Shown: positions 18,102-30,351, counted from the first letter of the stretch. The stretch: DNA of 64,000 nt from Comamonadaceae bacterium (GCA_013297875.1 JAAFIW010000005.1:1-64000), one strand, 5' to 3'. Translations and numbers: made by a program. Notes: generated from the sequence alone by a model not told the origin.

Positions 18102-18626
18102 TCACACCCGCCATTTTTCGAGCAGCTTTTCGGCACCCAGGTCGTCGTAGCTTTCAAATGGCTGGTGAATCCAGGGGTTGGATGGCAGAAATTCCACCGA
18201 ATAGTCGGGTGTGAAGCTGGACACGCCCTTGGTCCAGATCACGGCGCTGCGCAGCTCGGTGATGGGCTTGTAGCTGTTGCGCAGCATGTCGATCACTGCG
18301 TGCAGGGTCTTGCCAGAATCGGCCAGGTCGTCTACCAGCAGCACCTTGCCCGCGATTTCGCCCTTGGGTGTGGTGATGTAGCGGGCAATGTCCAGGTGGC
18401 CTTGCACGGTGCCAGCTTCTGCGCGGTAGGAGCTGGTGGACATGATGGCCAATGGCTTGTTGAAGATACGACTCAAGATGTCGCCGGGTCGCATACCACC
18501 ACGTGCCAGGCACAAGATGGTGTCGAATTGCCAGCCAGACTGGTGGATCTTGATGGCCAGCTTCTCGATGAGGTTGTGGTACTCGTCGTAGCTGACGTAC
18601 AGGTGTTTTCCGTCTTCAGTCAACAT
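18102..18626 (-). CDS. Purine phosphoribosyltransferase-like protein
   Basis: 174 residues, a type I phosphoribosyltransferase. The PRPP-binding loop VLLVDDLADSGKTL (about 94-107) is classical, and ILCLARGGMRPGDIL is the first conserved loop. Size and sequence fit the hypoxanthine/xanthine-guanine group that salvages purine bases with PRPP to nucleotides. The nearby purA in the same direction suggests a purine-related role. Base specificity cannot be fixed from sequence. Confidence 0.88.
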   Translation of the reverse strand: MLTEDGKHLYVSYDEYHNLIEKLAIKIHQSGWQFDTILCLARGGMRPGDILSRIFNKPLAIMSTSSYRAEAGTVQGHLDIARYITTPKGEIAGKVLLVDDLADSGKTLHAVIDMLRNSYKPITELRSAVIWTKGVSSFTPDYSVEFLPSNPWIHQPFESYDDLGAEKLLEKWRV

Positions 18627-18640
18627 CTTTCAATACTCCT

Positions 18641-18690
18641 ATTTTGATAGCTGCTTGAGCAGTAATTACATGGGCTGAAGGCGCTTTTTA
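18641..18690 (+). repeat. AGCTGCTTGAGCA-family interspersed repeat upstream of the phosphoribosyltransferase
   Basis: ATTTTGATAGCTGCTTGAGC, then AGTAATTACATGGGCTGAAG and GCGCTTTTT. It is a near-consensus copy between purA and the phosphoribosyltransferase. Confidence 0.9.
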
Positions 18691-18709
18691 TACAAAATCA
18701 CACCACAGA

Positions 18710-21368
<2,659 letters not shown>

Positions 21369-21425
21369 GTGTATTGATAAGCGTTGGGGAAACCGGTAGT
21401 TTAGCGGTGGGTGCAGGGCAAAAAT

Positions 21426-21614
21426 TCAGCTGACAAGCCACAAAACAGCCAAGCCCAACAACACGCTGCACAAACCAAAGAAGCGGATCTGCCCGTCCTG
21501 CAAACCGAGCAGTTGCGTGAACATCTGACGCCAGCGTGTGGGTGACAGAAAGGGCAATAGCCCTTCGATCACCAGCACCAGCGCCAGCGCTGCCACCAGC
21601 ACATCGCCATTCAT
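21426..21614 (-). CDS. DUF2065 family small membrane protein
   Basis: 62 residues with two hydrophobic helices (about 4-25 and 44-61) separated by SPTRWRQMFTQLLGLQDGQI. This matches the DUF2065 pattern of short inner-membrane proteins encoded beside hflC in many beta- and gammaproteobacteria. Function is unknown; conservation next to hflKC suggests a link with the FtsH-HflKC membrane complex. It lies eight bases behind hflC on the same strand. Confidence 0.9.
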   Translation of the reverse strand: MNGDVLVAALALVLVIEGLLPFLSPTRWRQMFTQLLGLQDGQIRFFGLCSVLLGLAVLWLVS

Positions 21615-21622
21615 GGCGAGCG

Positions 21623-22534
21623 TTATTTACGTGCGGGAGCGGCTGGTGGGGCACCCGCCGTGCTGCCACGGAAGGCTTTGAAGAACTCTGACGAAGAAGG
21701 ATCCACCACCATCACGTCACCCTTCTTGTTGAAGCTGGCTTTGTAGGCTTCCAGGCTGCGGTAGAACTGCGCAAACTGAGGGTCGCGTCCAAACGCCTCG
21801 GCGTAAATGGCAGCCGCTTGCGCATCGCCCTCACCCTTGATTTTCTGCGCGTCGCGGTAGGCATTAGCAATGGTCACTTCACGTTGGCGATCGGCATCGG
21901 CGCGAATTTTTTCACCCTCCGCACCACCCGTTGACCGCAGCTCATTGGCCACGCGCTTGCGCTCGGCTTCCATGCGGCGGTAAACCGATTCGGTAATCGC
22001 GTCCACATAGTCGGCGCGGGTAATGCGCACATCCACCACGTCCACACCCCAAGGCTTGGCACCCTTGACAACTTCCAGTACAGCGACTTTCACATCCGCC
22101 ATCAAGGCTTCGCGCTTGAGCGACAGGATGTCTTTCACGGTGCGTTTGTTGATCTCTTCCTGAAACGCATTGCGCACCACCCGGTTGAGCTGGTTGGCAC
22201 CGGCGCTTTCGTCCAGACCCACGTTGCGGATGTACTCCGTCGGATCCGTGATACGCCAGCGCACATACCAGTCAATCACCACCCGCTGCTTTTCTGCCGT
22301 CAACATGGGCTCGGTGTCCTGGCTGTCCAGGGTCAAAAGCCGCTTGTCGATGTAGCTGACGTTTTGCAGGGGCGCCGGCCACTTCCAGTTCAAGCCTGGT
22401 TCGGTGATAACTTCCTTGATCTGGCCGAGTGCATACAAGACGCCAAACTGGCGCTGATCAACCACAAAAAGCATGGAGCTGCTCAAGCCCAGAGCGACCA
22501 GCAGCGAGGTAACAATAAGTCCGATTTTGTTCAT
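21623..22534 (-). CDS. hflC: FtsH-modulating membrane protein HflC
   Basis: 303 residues, an SPFH/band 7 protein. An N-terminal membrane segment (about 5-25, IGLIVTSLLVALGLSSSMLF) is followed by the SPFH domain (VVDQRQFGVLYALGQIKEVI) and a long alanine- and charge-rich helix (GGAEGEKIRADADRQREVTI). HflC and HflK form a cage around the FtsH protease in the inner membrane and modulate quality control. It sits 12 bases downstream of hflK. Confidence 0.97.
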   Translation of the reverse strand: MNKIGLIVTSLLVALGLSSSMLFVVDQRQFGVLYALGQIKEVITEPGLNWKWPAPLQNVSYIDKRLLTLDSQDTEPMLTAEKQRVVIDWYVRWRITDPTEYIRNVGLDESAGANQLNRVVRNAFQEEINKRTVKDILSLKREALMADVKVAVLEVVKGAKPWGVDVVDVRITRADYVDAITESVYRRMEAERKRVANELRSTGGAEGEKIRADADRQREVTIANAYRDAQKIKGEGDAQAAAIYAEAFGRDPQFAQFYRSLEAYKASFNKKGDVMVVDPSSSEFFKAFRGSTAGAPPAAPARK

Positions 22535-22546
22535 AAACAGGTCGTC

Positions 22547-23944
22547 TTAACGTGAGTCGCGCTCACGGGTGCGCCCGTCACGGGCGCGGGCATCGGGAAC
22601 AGCCGCAGCCGGTGCGGGCGTGGCGGGGGCAATGGGTGTTGCTGCGGGGTCCGCAGCGCCACCTTGAGAGACCTGGCTCATGATTTTGTCCAGCGGCAGG
22701 TACAGCAAATTGGAGCCCTGCCGTGACTCGACCAGCACCTTGGTCACGTTGCCGTAGACCTGCTGCATGGTGTCCAGGTACATGCGGTCGCGCGTGACTT
22801 GTGGCGCTTTCTGGTACTCGGCCAACACCGAGCGAAAGCGTTGCGTATCACCCTGCGCCTGCGCCACAATGCGCGCCTTGTAGCCTTCGGCTTCTTCCTT
22901 CAAGCGGGAGGCCGAGCCCACTGCACGCGGAATGACCTCATTGGCATAGGCCTGCGCCTCGTTCTTGGCGCGCTCGCGCTCCTGGCCAGCTTTCAGCACA
23001 TCATCAAATGAGGTTTGCACCTGCTCCGGTGGACGCACGCCGCCCTGCTGCAAATTGATACCCACCACCTCAATGCCGACTTTGTAGCGATCCAGAATGG
23101 TCTGCATCAGCTTGCGCACCCGCACGACGATCTGGTCTCGCTCCTCGGCCAGCGCAGAGTCCATCTTCATCTGGCCCACGACCTCACGCACGGCCGTTTC
23201 CGCAGCTTGCACCACGGCACCCTGCGGGTCTTTGCTTTCAAACAGGAAGGCTCGTGCGTCGGTCAGGCGGTATTGCACCGCAAACTTGATCTCCACAATG
23301 TTCTCGTCTTCGGTCAACATGGCCGATTCACGCAGACCGGTGGTCTTGATCACGTTGTCGCGGCCCACGTCCACCGAGCGGATCTGCGTGACGAACACCA
23401 GCTCATGGCGTTGCACCGGGTAGGGCATGCGCCAGTTAAAACCCGCACCCACGGTGGATTTGTACTTGCCAAACTGGGTAATCACCGCCTGCTGGCCCTC
23501 TTGCACAATGAAAAAGCCGGAACCCAGCCAAATCAGCGCAGCCAGGCCCAATACGACGCTCACACCAATGCCCGCGCTCTTCATATCGGGCTGGAAACCA
23601 CCGCCACCGGGGCCTGCTGGACCGTTGTGATCGGGTCGACGTGCGTTGTTTTTGCCACCAAACAACCCGTTGATTTTGCGATTCAGGTCTCGCCACAGCT
23701 CATCCAGGTCGGGCGGGCCCTGGTTGCCACCACCGCTTCGGCCATTGGCTGGCCGACTGTCATCGGAGGGCGCAGGCGGCGGCGGGGGAGAAGCGGGTGG
23801 GGGTGGCGTGCCATTGCCCGCAGGTTTGTCTGCGCCGCTGGCCGAGTCATCTTTACGGCCCCATTGCGGGTCGTTCAGGTTGAACATGCCAGGAAGCCTG
23901 GCTTTGATGCCAAACCAGGTTAGGCGGCTGGTGTTGAGATTCAT
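22547..23944 (-). CDS. hflK: FtsH-modulating membrane protein HflK
   Basis: About 465 residues. A proline/glycine-rich cytoplasmic N-terminus (PPPPASPPPPPAPS region) precedes one membrane helix (IGVSVVLGLAALIWLGSGFF), the SPFH domain (VQEGQQAVITQFGKYKSTVG) and a long helical region. It is the partner of HflC. The start is uncertain: MNLNTSRLTW at 23944 is used, but MFNLNDPQWGRKDD at 23887 is equally plausible because NDPQWGR is the conserved beginning in relatives. The frame is open back to 24133 inside hflX, which is not coding for HflK. Confidence 0.95.
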   Translation of the reverse strand: MNLNTSRLTWFGIKARLPGMFNLNDPQWGRKDDSASGADKPAGNGTPPPPASPPPPPAPSDDSRPANGRSGGGNQGPPDLDELWRDLNRKINGLFGGKNNARRPDHNGPAGPGGGGFQPDMKSAGIGVSVVLGLAALIWLGSGFFIVQEGQQAVITQFGKYKSTVGAGFNWRMPYPVQRHELVFVTQIRSVDVGRDNVIKTTGLRESAMLTEDENIVEIKFAVQYRLTDARAFLFESKDPQGAVVQAAETAVREVVGQMKMDSALAEERDQIVVRVRKLMQTILDRYKVGIEVVGINLQQGGVRPPEQVQTSFDDVLKAGQERERAKNEAQAYANEVIPRAVGSASRLKEEAEGYKARIVAQAQGDTQRFRSVLAEYQKAPQVTRDRMYLDTMQQVYGNVTKVLVESRQGSNLLYLPLDKIMSQVSQGGAADPAATPIAPATPAPAAAVPDARARDGRTRERDSR

Positions 23945-23987
23945 GCGCGCGGGTCTCATTGTTTTGTGCAGACCAGATTGTGCCCAA

Positions 23988-25193
23988 TCAGGCCACTGGT
24001 ACGACGAATTCAAGGCTGTCTTGCAAGGGCATGGCAGGGGCATCGGCATCCAGCGCTGCAGGCTGCACTGCGGCACGCCCGGCCAAGGCATGGCGCAAAC
24101 CGGCCAAACCTTCACCTGTTTTAGCACTGACAAAAAGCCGCTGAACCGCCAGACCGTTCAAGTCAAACATATCCTGCAAATGCAAGGGCATCTGGCCACT
24201 TTCAAGGGCGTCGATCTTGTTAAAAACCAACCATTGCGGCACATCGCCCGCACCGATTTCAGCCAGCACAGACTGAACCTGGGCCATTTGCTCCGGGTGA
24301 TTGGGGTTGGCGGCATCCACCACATGCAGCAGCAAGTCTGCGTCGATCGATTCCTGCAAGGTCGCTTGAAACGCGTCGATCAAGCCGTGCGGCAAGTCGC
24401 GGATAAACCCCACGGTGTCTGACAAGGACACCGTGCGCCCAGTGTGTTGTCCGTCCGGTGAAGCCAGATACAGCTGGCGCGTGGTGGTGTCCAGCGTGGC
24501 AAACAATTGATCGGCAGCGTAGGTCTGCGCCTTGACCAGGGCATTAAACAGACTGGACTTACCAGCGTTGGTGTAACCCACCAGCGAAATTTTGAAGGTG
24601 CCGTGGCGCTCGCGCTGGCGACGCTGGGTCTGTCGTTGCCGCTTGACCTTGACCAGCCGCTCACGGGTGCGCTTGATGGCCTGTCCAATCATTCGCCGAT
24701 CCAATTCGATCTGCGTTTCACCCGGACCACCGCGTGCACCAATACCGCCTCGCTGGCGCTCCAGGTGCGACCAGCGCCGCACCAGGCGTGTGCTGAGGTA
24801 TTGCAGGCGCGCCAATTCCACCTGCAATTTGCCCTCGTGGCTGCGCGCGCGCTGGGCAAAAATTTCCAGAATCAGCAGGGTGCGATCGGTCACGGGAAGC
24901 TCCAGATGCCGCTCCAGATTGCGCTGCTGGGCCGGGCTCAAAGCTTGGTCAAACAGGATTTCCGTGGCACCAGTTTCCTCAGCCAGTCGCTTGATTTCGT
25001 CGGCCTTTCCACTTCCCACAAACAAGGCCGCATCGGGCGCTTTGCGCTTGCAGGTGATGCGCGCCACCGGCGACAAGCCCGCCGTTTCAGCCAACAAGCC
25101 CAGCTCCAGCAGCTCACCATCGAAATGCGGCAAGCCCAAATCAACCCCTACCAGCAAGGTAGGGGCAATCGGCGTTTTAGCGGGAGCAAGCAA
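23988..25193 (-). CDS. hflX: Ribosome-associated GTPase HflX
   Basis: 401 residues. HflX binds ribosomes and splits stalled 70S particles using GTP. The N-terminal HflX domain contains GSGKADEIKRLAEETGATEI and DRTLLILEIFAQRARSHEGK, then a coiled linker rich in Arg and Gln, then the G domain with VGYTNAGKSSLFNAL (P-loop), DTVGFIRDLPHGLIDAF and NKID. It lies between hfq and hflK in the classical hfq-hflX-hflK-hflC order, nine bases after hfq. Confidence 0.97.
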   Translation of the reverse strand: MLAPAKTPIAPTLLVGVDLGLPHFDGELLELGLLAETAGLSPVARITCKRKAPDAALFVGSGKADEIKRLAEETGATEILFDQALSPAQQRNLERHLELPVTDRTLLILEIFAQRARSHEGKLQVELARLQYLSTRLVRRWSHLERQRGGIGARGGPGETQIELDRRMIGQAIKRTRERLVKVKRQRQTQRRQRERHGTFKISLVGYTNAGKSSLFNALVKAQTYAADQLFATLDTTTRQLYLASPDGQHTGRTVSLSDTVGFIRDLPHGLIDAFQATLQESIDADLLLHVVDAANPNHPEQMAQVQSVLAEIGAGDVPQWLVFNKIDALESGQMPLHLQDMFDLNGLAVQRLFVSAKTGEGLAGLRHALAGRAAVQPAALDADAPAMPLQDSLEFVVPVA

Positions 25194-25202
25194 TCTTTGA
25201 GA

Positions 25203-25451
25203 TCAGCTGGCGCTGGGGTCGGCGTTCTCGGCGGCCTGGAAGTTCACTGCACGTCCGGGAACAATGGTGGAAATGGCGTGCTTGTAGACCATTTGCGTGA
25301 CAGTGTTGCGCAGCAACACCACATATTGGTCAAACGATTCGATCTGGCCTTGCAGCTTGATGCCGTTTACCAGGTAAATGGACACCGGTACGTGCTCGCG
25401 CCGCAGGGTGTTCAGGAAGGGGTCTTGTAGAAGTTGCCCTTTATTGCTCAC
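25203..25451 (-). CDS. hfq: RNA chaperone Hfq
   Basis: 82 residues. The Sm1 and Sm2 motifs are intact: [40 protein letters not shown] and [12 protein letters not shown] with the YKHA signature. Hfq hexamers pair small RNAs with mRNAs. The start is GTG at 25451, with GGAG about eight bases upstream; no ATG is available at the conserved N-terminus SNKGQLLQD. The C-terminal tail is short, as usual in Burkholderiales. Confidence 0.98.
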   Translation of the reverse strand: MSNKGQLLQDPFLNTLRREHVPVSIYLVNGIKLQGQIESFDQYVVLLRNTVTQMVYKHAISTIVPGRAVNFQAAENADPSAS

Positions 25452-25483
25452 GATATTCTCCGTGTTGGAAAAAAATTGTTAAA

Positions 25484-25501
25484 AACGCCTGTTATCGGCG
25501 C
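25484..25501 (-). terminator. Weak terminator-like hairpin upstream of hfq
   Basis: On the minus strand GCGCC and GGCGT arms around a seven-base loop are followed by TTTTT and further AT-rich sequence. It lies after der and before hfq. The stem is only four to five base pairs, so the call is tentative. Confidence 0.45.
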
Positions 25502-25530
25502 ATTGGATTGAAGACGTTACCACAGCGACA

Positions 25531-25556
25531 GCGGCTCAAGCACTACAAATAGTTGA
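25531..25556 (-). repeat. Short partial copy of the AGCTGCTTGAGCA-family repeat after der
   Basis: GCGGCTCAAGCACTACAAAT matches the inverted core of the consensus (GCTCAAGCAGCTATCAAAT) with gaps. It lies in the der-hfq gap. This is a fragment only, and could be chance. Confidence 0.35.
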
Positions 25557-25577
25557 TGTCCACCCAATTTCAAGGCC

Positions 25578-26921
25578 TTATCGCTGATCTTTATCGGCAT
25601 ATGGATTGCTGGATGTCTTCATTTCAATGCGCATCGGCGTGCCCACCAGATTGAATTCCTTGCGGAAGCGCCCTTCCAGATAGCGCTTGTACGAATCGGT
25701 CACGTGCTCCAGCGAGTTGCCATGGATGACCACCACCGGAGGGTTCATGCCGCCTTGGTGTGCGTAACGCAATTTGGGCCTGAACATGCCGCCGCGCTGC
25801 GGTGACTGGAACTGCACGGCTTCCAGCAGCAAACGGGTCAAAACGGGTGTAGACATCTTGCAATTGGCCGCTTTGTGTGCCTGTGCCACGGCTCCCCACA
25901 AAGGCTCCAGCCCCTGTCGTTTTTTTGCCGAGATGAAATGCAGCGCTGCAAACTTCAAGAAGGCCAGGCGGTTTTCGATGGAGCGATGCAGCAACTCACG
26001 CTGGTAGCTGTCTACCGCATCCCACTTGTTCACCGCCACCACCACCGCGCGGCCACTTTCCAGGATGTAGCCGGCAATATGCGCATCCTGGTCGGTCACC
26101 CCTTGGGTCGCATCCAGCAGCAGCAGCACCACATTGGCCGATTCAATGGCCTGCAGGGTTTTGACCACCGAGAACTTTTCGATGGCTTCAAACACCTTGC
26201 CCTTGCGGCGCAAACCGGCGGTATCGATCAACTCGAATTGCTGGCCCGCACGCTCAAACGGCACGCTGATGGCATCACGCGTCGTGCCTGGCAGGTCAAA
26301 GGCCACCAGGCGTTCCTCGCCCAGCCAGGTGTTGATGAGGGTGGATTTGCCCACGTTGGGCCGCCCTGCCACTGCCAGCTTGATCGGCGCGCCCTCGCCT
26401 GCTGCCAGTTCTTCATCTGGATCGGGCAAATGCAAGGGCTCCAACGCGAGATCCACCAGGCTGCGAATGCCCTCGCCGTGCGCCGCAGAGACCGGATGCA
26501 CGTCGCCCAGACCCAACTCGTAAAACTCCCCCAGCCGGGTGCCGTCTTTCATGCCCTCTGCCTTGTTGGCCGTGAGCACTGTGGGTTTGCCCAGCTTGCG
26601 CAGGTAGTTGGCAATGTCGTGGTCTTGCGCGGAGATGCCGCCACGGGCATCGACCACAAACACCACCACATCGGCCTCGGCCACGGCCTGGCGGGTCTGC
26701 TTGGCCATCTCGACATAAATGCCGGTCTCGGCGCGGGGCTCAAAGCCACCGGTGTCGATGACGATGAACTCGTGCTTGCCCTGGCGGCCATTGCCGTAAT
26801 GGCGGTCGCGTGTCAGGCCCGCGAAATCGGCCACGATGGCATCGCGGGTTTTGGTCAGGCGGTTAAAGAGCGTGGATTTACCGACGTTGGGGCGCCCGAC
26901 CAATGCAATGACAGGCTTCAT
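25578..26921 (-). CDS. der: Ribosome biogenesis GTPase Der (EngA)
   Basis: 447 residues with two tandem G domains, a hallmark of Der, which acts in 50S subunit maturation. G1 of the first is [20 protein letters not shown] near residues 8-27; the second is [20 protein letters not shown], followed by DTAGLRRKG. The C-terminal KH-like domain ends [13 protein letters not shown]. The open frame runs upstream to 27071 through a non-conserved, repeat-containing segment, so the start [17 protein letters not shown] at 26921 is chosen. It follows bamB. Confidence 0.97.
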   Translation of the reverse strand: MKPVIALVGRPNVGKSTLFNRLTKTRDAIVADFAGLTRDRHYGNGRQGKHEFIVIDTGGFEPRAETGIYVEMAKQTRQAVAEADVVVFVVDARGGISAQDHDIANYLRKLGKPTVLTANKAEGMKDGTRLGEFYELGLGDVHPVSAAHGEGIRSLVDLALEPLHLPDPDEELAAGEGAPIKLAVAGRPNVGKSTLINTWLGEERLVAFDLPGTTRDAISVPFERAGQQFELIDTAGLRRKGKVFEAIEKFSVVKTLQAIESANVVLLLLDATQGVTDQDAHIAGYILESGRAVVVAVNKWDAVDSYQRELLHRSIENRLAFLKFAALHFISAKKRQGLEPLWGAVAQAHKAANCKMSTPVLTRLLLEAVQFQSPQRGGMFRPKLRYAHQGGMNPPVVVIHGNSLEHVTDSYKRYLEGRFRKEFNLVGTPMRIEMKTSSNPYADKDQR

Positions 26922-27000
26922 ATTGAGGTTTTGCCGCCGGGCCGCCCCAAGGCAAAACGCGCCCCACGCACCGGCAGGGCCGGGGGCCCTTCCCCGGACT

Positions 27001-27094
27001 GGGGCAGCGCAGCACACGAAGTGGCAAGCGTGGGGGTCATACGCGCCTCCTCGGGGGGCAGCGCAGCACACGAAGTGGCAAGCGTGGGGGTCAT
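27001..27094. repeat. Direct duplication of a 40-bp sequence between bamB and der
   Basis: Bases 27001-27040 and 27055-27094 are identical over 40 bases (GGGGCAGCGCAGCACACGAA, then GTGGCAAGCGTGGGGGTCAT), separated by 14 bases. The second copy ends exactly at the bamB stop codon. From memory, similar segments occur between genes in many Comamonadaceae genomes. It is not CRISPR-like: only two copies with a very short spacer. Confidence 0.9.
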
Positions 27095-28261
27095 TTACTC
27101 TGGCGCGAAGCCGAAAATTCCGCCGCCGCGTGTGGCGACCACGAGGGTGGTGCCCACCAGAACCGGTGGCGCAGCGACCGCTGTGCCGTCAGTCGACAAG
27201 CGGGTCAGCAAGCTGCCGTCGTCGCGCGAGAGCAGGTGCACAAAGCCGGTGCTATCGCCAATCGCCACGGAACGGCCCAGCAACAGGGGCGCGCTCAGGC
27301 CGCGGTACTGCAAGCGGTCAGTGACCCAGGCGCGCTCGCCGGTGGCGCGTTGCCAGGCAACCACTTTGCCGTCGCTTTCGCTGCCGACCACCAGACGGTC
27401 GTCTCCGTGCACGCCGACCGAGCCGTTGGCAGGCTTGCTCCACAAAACCGTGCCGCGTGTGGCGTTCACGCAGCCCACGCTGGCCTGGAAGGCGCGGGCG
27501 CAGACCACATCGCCCACGCGGCTGGTGCGGGCCAGCAAATCAACCAGGCGTTCCACCTCGTTGGTGCCGCGTGGCGTCGCGACCGGTGCGTCCCAGCGCA
27601 CGGTGCCGTTCAACGGGTTCAGGCCGACCATACGGCCCGACAGGCCCACCACCAGCGTGTCGCCGACGGCTTGTAGCACACCAGCCTGGCGCAGCACCAA
27701 GGGGTCGCCAGGTCGCTGAATTTGCCACAGGCGTCTGCCGGTCTGGCCGTCAAAAGCGCTCACGGCGCGGTCTGCGCCCAGCACAAATACCCGCTCGCCG
27801 GCCACCAGCGGCGCGGTATAGACCTGAGCGGGCAACTTTTGGCGCCACAGTTCGCGCCCGGCATTGGCCGACGACAAGACCACCAGGTCGTTGCTGCGGG
27901 TGACCACGGCGGCCAACTTGCCATCGCTGCCGACACCGGCGGCAATGGGTGCACCGACGCTGGCCCGCCACAGGTCGCGGCCGGTTGTGGCATCAATGGC
28001 CGAAACCGAGCCATCGCCACCGGCGGCAAGCACCGTGTTGCCCACCACGGCAAGTTCCAACGAATAAGCAATGTCGCCCACGCGGGTAGACCACACGGGC
28101 TTGACGCCAACCAATGCGACGTTGGGGGCTAACTCGGCTGGCTTGGGCTTCTGCGGAGAGCTGGAGCAAGCTGTCAACAGCGTTAAAAACGCTATTGAAA
28201 TAAGAGCTGCTCGTGCTCTCTGGTTGTGCACGCGAGGCCTAAACGGCTTGAAAATCATCAT
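27095..28261 (-). CDS. bamB: Outer membrane protein assembly factor BamB (YfgL)
   Basis: 388 residues, a lipoprotein of the BAM complex that inserts beta-barrels into the outer membrane. The lipobox LLTACSSS follows a hydrophobic stretch (about 19-30). The body is an eight-bladed PQQ-type beta-propeller with repeated tryptophan-docking units such as [20 protein letters not shown] and [15 protein letters not shown]. It is coupled to the yfgM-like gene by an ATGA overlap. Codons 2-24, encoding much of the signal peptide n-region and the start of the h-region, fall in a copy of the interspersed repeat. Confidence 0.96.
   Translation of the reverse strand: MMIFKPFRPRVHNQRARAALISIAFLTLLTACSSSPQKPKPAELAPNVALVGVKPVWSTRVGDIAYSLELAVVGNTVLAAGGDGSVSAIDATTGRDLWRASVGAPIAAGVGSDGKLAAVVTRSNDLVVLSSANAGRELWRQKLPAQVYTAPLVAGERVFVLGADRAVSAFDGQTGRRLWQIQRPGDPLVLRQAGVLQAVGDTLVVGLSGRMVGLNPLNGTVRWDAPVATPRGTNEVERLVDLLARTSRVGDVVCARAFQASVGCVNATRGTVLWSKPANGSVGVHGDDRLVVGSESDGKVVAWQRATGERAWVTDRLQYRGLSAPLLLGRSVAIGDSTGFVHLLSRDDGSLLTRLSTDGTAVAAPPVLVGTTLVVATRGGGIFGFAPE
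28191..28256 (+). repeat. Interspersed repeat, CTCTGG subtype, within the bamB signal peptide
   Basis: GCTATTGAAATAAGAGCTGC, then TCGTGCTCTCTGGTTGTGCA and a GGCCT-type tail. The CTCTGG...TGCACG half matches the copies near 12220 and 42430. It is read on the minus strand as part of BamB codons 2-24. Confidence 0.7.
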
Positions 28262-28980
28262 GGTTTGGCCTTTGGCTCGGATGCTGCAGTACTGGCGGCC
28301 GCCACTGGTGCCGCTACCGTTGCAGGCGAAGCGGTTTCTTTGGGGTCAACGCCCAGGGAGTTGAGCTTAACTTCCACCAAGCGTCGGTACTCGTCGCGCT
28401 CATCCAGGCCTTTGTAGGTCTTCAGAAATTCGGCCTTAGCCTCGGGTTTCTTGCCCTGCATCAGCAGCAGGTCGCCGCGCCGGTCAGCTGCCAGCGCCTC
28501 AAACTCGGGCGGAAACTTGGCCGACAGTAGTTTGGCGGCTTCGTCAAACGCTTTGGCATCCAGCTGCAAACCGGCCAGACGCAAGCGGGCAATGGCCGCA
28601 TAGCCCGGGTCGCTTGACTTGTCGGCCACCCAGCTCAAAGCCGCTTTGGCGGCATCGGACTTGTTGTTGGCCTGTAGGGTTTTGGCTGCCAGCAGACCCG
28701 CCTGCTGGGCGTAAGCGGTGCCCCCAAACTTGTCTTTGATGTCGGCAAACGCCCGCTCGACGCGCTGCGCGTCATTGGCCTGCGAAAAGCGCTCCACCTC
28801 GTCGTACAGAGCCGATGCCTGCACCGCCTGGCTACGTTGCCAATACTGCCAGCCGTTCCAGGCCGCAACGGCACCAAACACGGCAATCAGCACCCAGGTG
28901 ATGAGGTTGCCATATTGGTTCCAGAAATGCTTGAGCTGGTCAAGCTGTTCTTGTTCTTCGAGGTCGAGTTGTTTGGCCAT
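28258..28980 (-). CDS. YfgM-like tetratricopeptide ancillary protein
   Basis: 240 residues. A short cytoplasmic N-terminus (MAKQLDLEEQEQLDQLKHFW) is followed by one membrane helix (about 25-45, ITWVLIAVFGAVAAWNGWQY) and a periplasmic TPR-like region (for example DEVERFSQANDAQRVERAFA). YfgM is an inner-membrane partner of the SecYEG/PpiD periplasmic chaperone system. The hisS-yfgM-bamB-der order is conserved in proteobacteria. Its stop overlaps the bamB ATG. Confidence 0.9.
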   Translation of the reverse strand: MAKQLDLEEQEQLDQLKHFWNQYGNLITWVLIAVFGAVAAWNGWQYWQRSQAVQASALYDEVERFSQANDAQRVERAFADIKDKFGGTAYAQQAGLLAAKTLQANNKSDAAKAALSWVADKSSDPGYAAIARLRLAGLQLDAKAFDEAAKLLSAKFPPEFEALAADRRGDLLLMQGKKPEAKAEFLKTYKGLDERDEYRRLVEVKLNSLGVDPKETASPATVAAPVAAASTAASEPKAKP

Positions 28981-28996
28981 GTGGGGTTCGAAATCA

Positions 28997-29021
28997 GTAA
29001 AAAAGCAGCCAGGCGGCTGCT
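28997..29021 (-). terminator. Rho-independent terminator of hisS
   Basis: On the minus strand AGCAGCC and GGCTGCT form a 7-base-pair stem with a 4-base loop, followed by TTTTTTTA. It begins five bases after the hisS stop codon. The next gene is 16 bases further on, so it may be partial. Confidence 0.8.
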
Positions 29022-29025
29022 GAGG

Positions 29026-30351
29026 TCAAGCCTGCGATTGTAGGGTTGCGGCCCACGAGGCCACATCATTCAGCGGGCGTGGCACTTGTGCGTTGGCCAA
29101 ATCGTCTTTCCCACCGCGCAGGGGCTTGATCAGCACCTGGCCACGGGCCAGCTCATCCGCGCCGAACACCAGGGCAAACAGCGCGCCGCTGGCATCGGCT
29201 TTTTTGAACTGACTTTTCATGCTGCCCATGCCGTCTGCACCCGACGGATGCATTTGCACCGACACGCCCGCCGCACGCAAAGCCTGTAGGGTTTGGCTGG
29301 CAATCGGCAGGGTTGCCACATCGGGAATGACGGCGTAGGCATGCAGCACCGGCGCGGGGCTTGCAACGCCCTGCTCTTTCAGCAACTCCAGCACGCGCTC
29401 TACGCCCAGCGCCCAGCCCACAGCGGGAGCCGGTTTGCCGCCAATTTGCTCGATCAGGTAGTCGTAGCGCCCACCACCGCAAATCGTGCCCTGCGAGCCC
29501 AGGCGGTCGGTGATGAACTCGAACACGGTGAGGTTGTAGTAGTCCATACCACGCACCAAGCGCGGGTTGAGGGTCCAGGCCACGCCGTTGGCGTCCAGAA
29601 TGGCTTTGACGGTGTTCAGGTGCGCCAAAGAGGCTTCCCCCAGCATGTCGATCAGCTTGGGCGCGGCAGCCACCACGGCCTGCATGGTGGGGTTTTTGGT
29701 GTCCAGCAGGCGCAGCGGGTTGGTGTGCAGGCGGCGGCGGGCTTCGTCGTCCAGCACGTCCAGGTGCTGCTCGAAGTGGGCAATCAAGGCGGCACGGTGG
29801 GCTTTGCGCTCGTCGGGCTGGCCCAGGCTGTTGATCTCCAGGCGCACATCAGTCAAACCAATCGATTTCCACAAGGCATCGGCCAGCAAAATCAATTCCG
29901 CATCAATCTCTGCGCCACCAAAACCGAGAGCTTCCGCGCCAATCTGGTGGAACTGCCGGTAGCGCCCGCGCTGGGGCCGCTCGTGGCGGAACATGGGGCC
30001 CATGTAATACAGGCGCTTACCGCCTTCGTACAACATCGAGTGCTCGGCCACGGCGCGCACCACGCCGGCGGTGTTTTCAGGGCGCAGGGTGAGCTGCTCG
30101 CCGTTGAGACGGTCTTCAAACGAGTACATCTCTTTTTCAACAATGTCCGTCACCTCACCCAGGCCGCGCACAAACAGCGCGGTGGGCTCCACCAAAGGCG
30201 TGCGGATGTTCCGGTAGGCGTAGCAGGCCATGAGCTGGCGCACTTTTTCTTCGAGCCACTCCCAGCGCGCCGAATCGGGTGGCAGGATGTCGTTCATGCC
30301 CTTGACCGCAGTCAAATTGTCAGGTTTTGCGGCGGTGAGTTTTTCAGTCAT
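29026..30351 (-). CDS. hisS: Histidine-tRNA ligase
   Basis: 441 residues, a class II synthetase. [20 protein letters not shown] (the conserved start), motif 2 ([20 protein letters not shown]), the histidine motif [17 protein letters not shown] and motif 3 [16 protein letters not shown] are present, with a C-terminal anticodon-binding domain (about 345-441). It lies in the ispG-hisS-yfgM-bamB-der run. The 85-base gap to ispG holds a full copy of the interspersed repeat. Confidence 0.98.
   Translation of the reverse strand: MTEKLTAAKPDNLTAVKGMNDILPPDSARWEWLEEKVRQLMACYAYRNIRTPLVEPTALFVRGLGEVTDIVEKEMYSFEDRLNGEQLTLRPENTAGVVRAVAEHSMLYEGGKRLYYMGPMFRHERPQRGRYRQFHQIGAEALGFGGAEIDAELILLADALWKSIGLTDVRLEINSLGQPDERKAHRAALIAHFEQHLDVLDDEARRRLHTNPLRLLDTKNPTMQAVVAAAPKLIDMLGEASLAHLNTVKAILDANGVAWTLNPRLVRGMDYYNLTVFEFITDRLGSQGTICGGGRYDYLIEQIGGKPAPAVGWALGVERVLELLKEQGVASPAPVLHAYAVIPDVATLPIASQTLQALRAAGVSVQMHPSGADGMGSMKSQFKKADASGALFALVFGADELARGQVLIKPLRGGKDDLANAQVPRPLNDVASWAATLQSQA

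Noticed and set aside
26922-27071. N-terminal extension of the der frame
   Set aside because: It is low-complexity and repeat-derived; the Der family begins at [17 protein letters not shown].
27001-27094. Possible CRISPR array
   Set aside because: Only two repeats of 40 bases with a 14-base spacer; no further units and no cas genes.
25875-27719. A 614-codon frame spanning der, the duplicated 40-mer and bamB on the plus strand
   Set aside because: It crosses two real genes and an intergenic repeat, which no true gene would do here.
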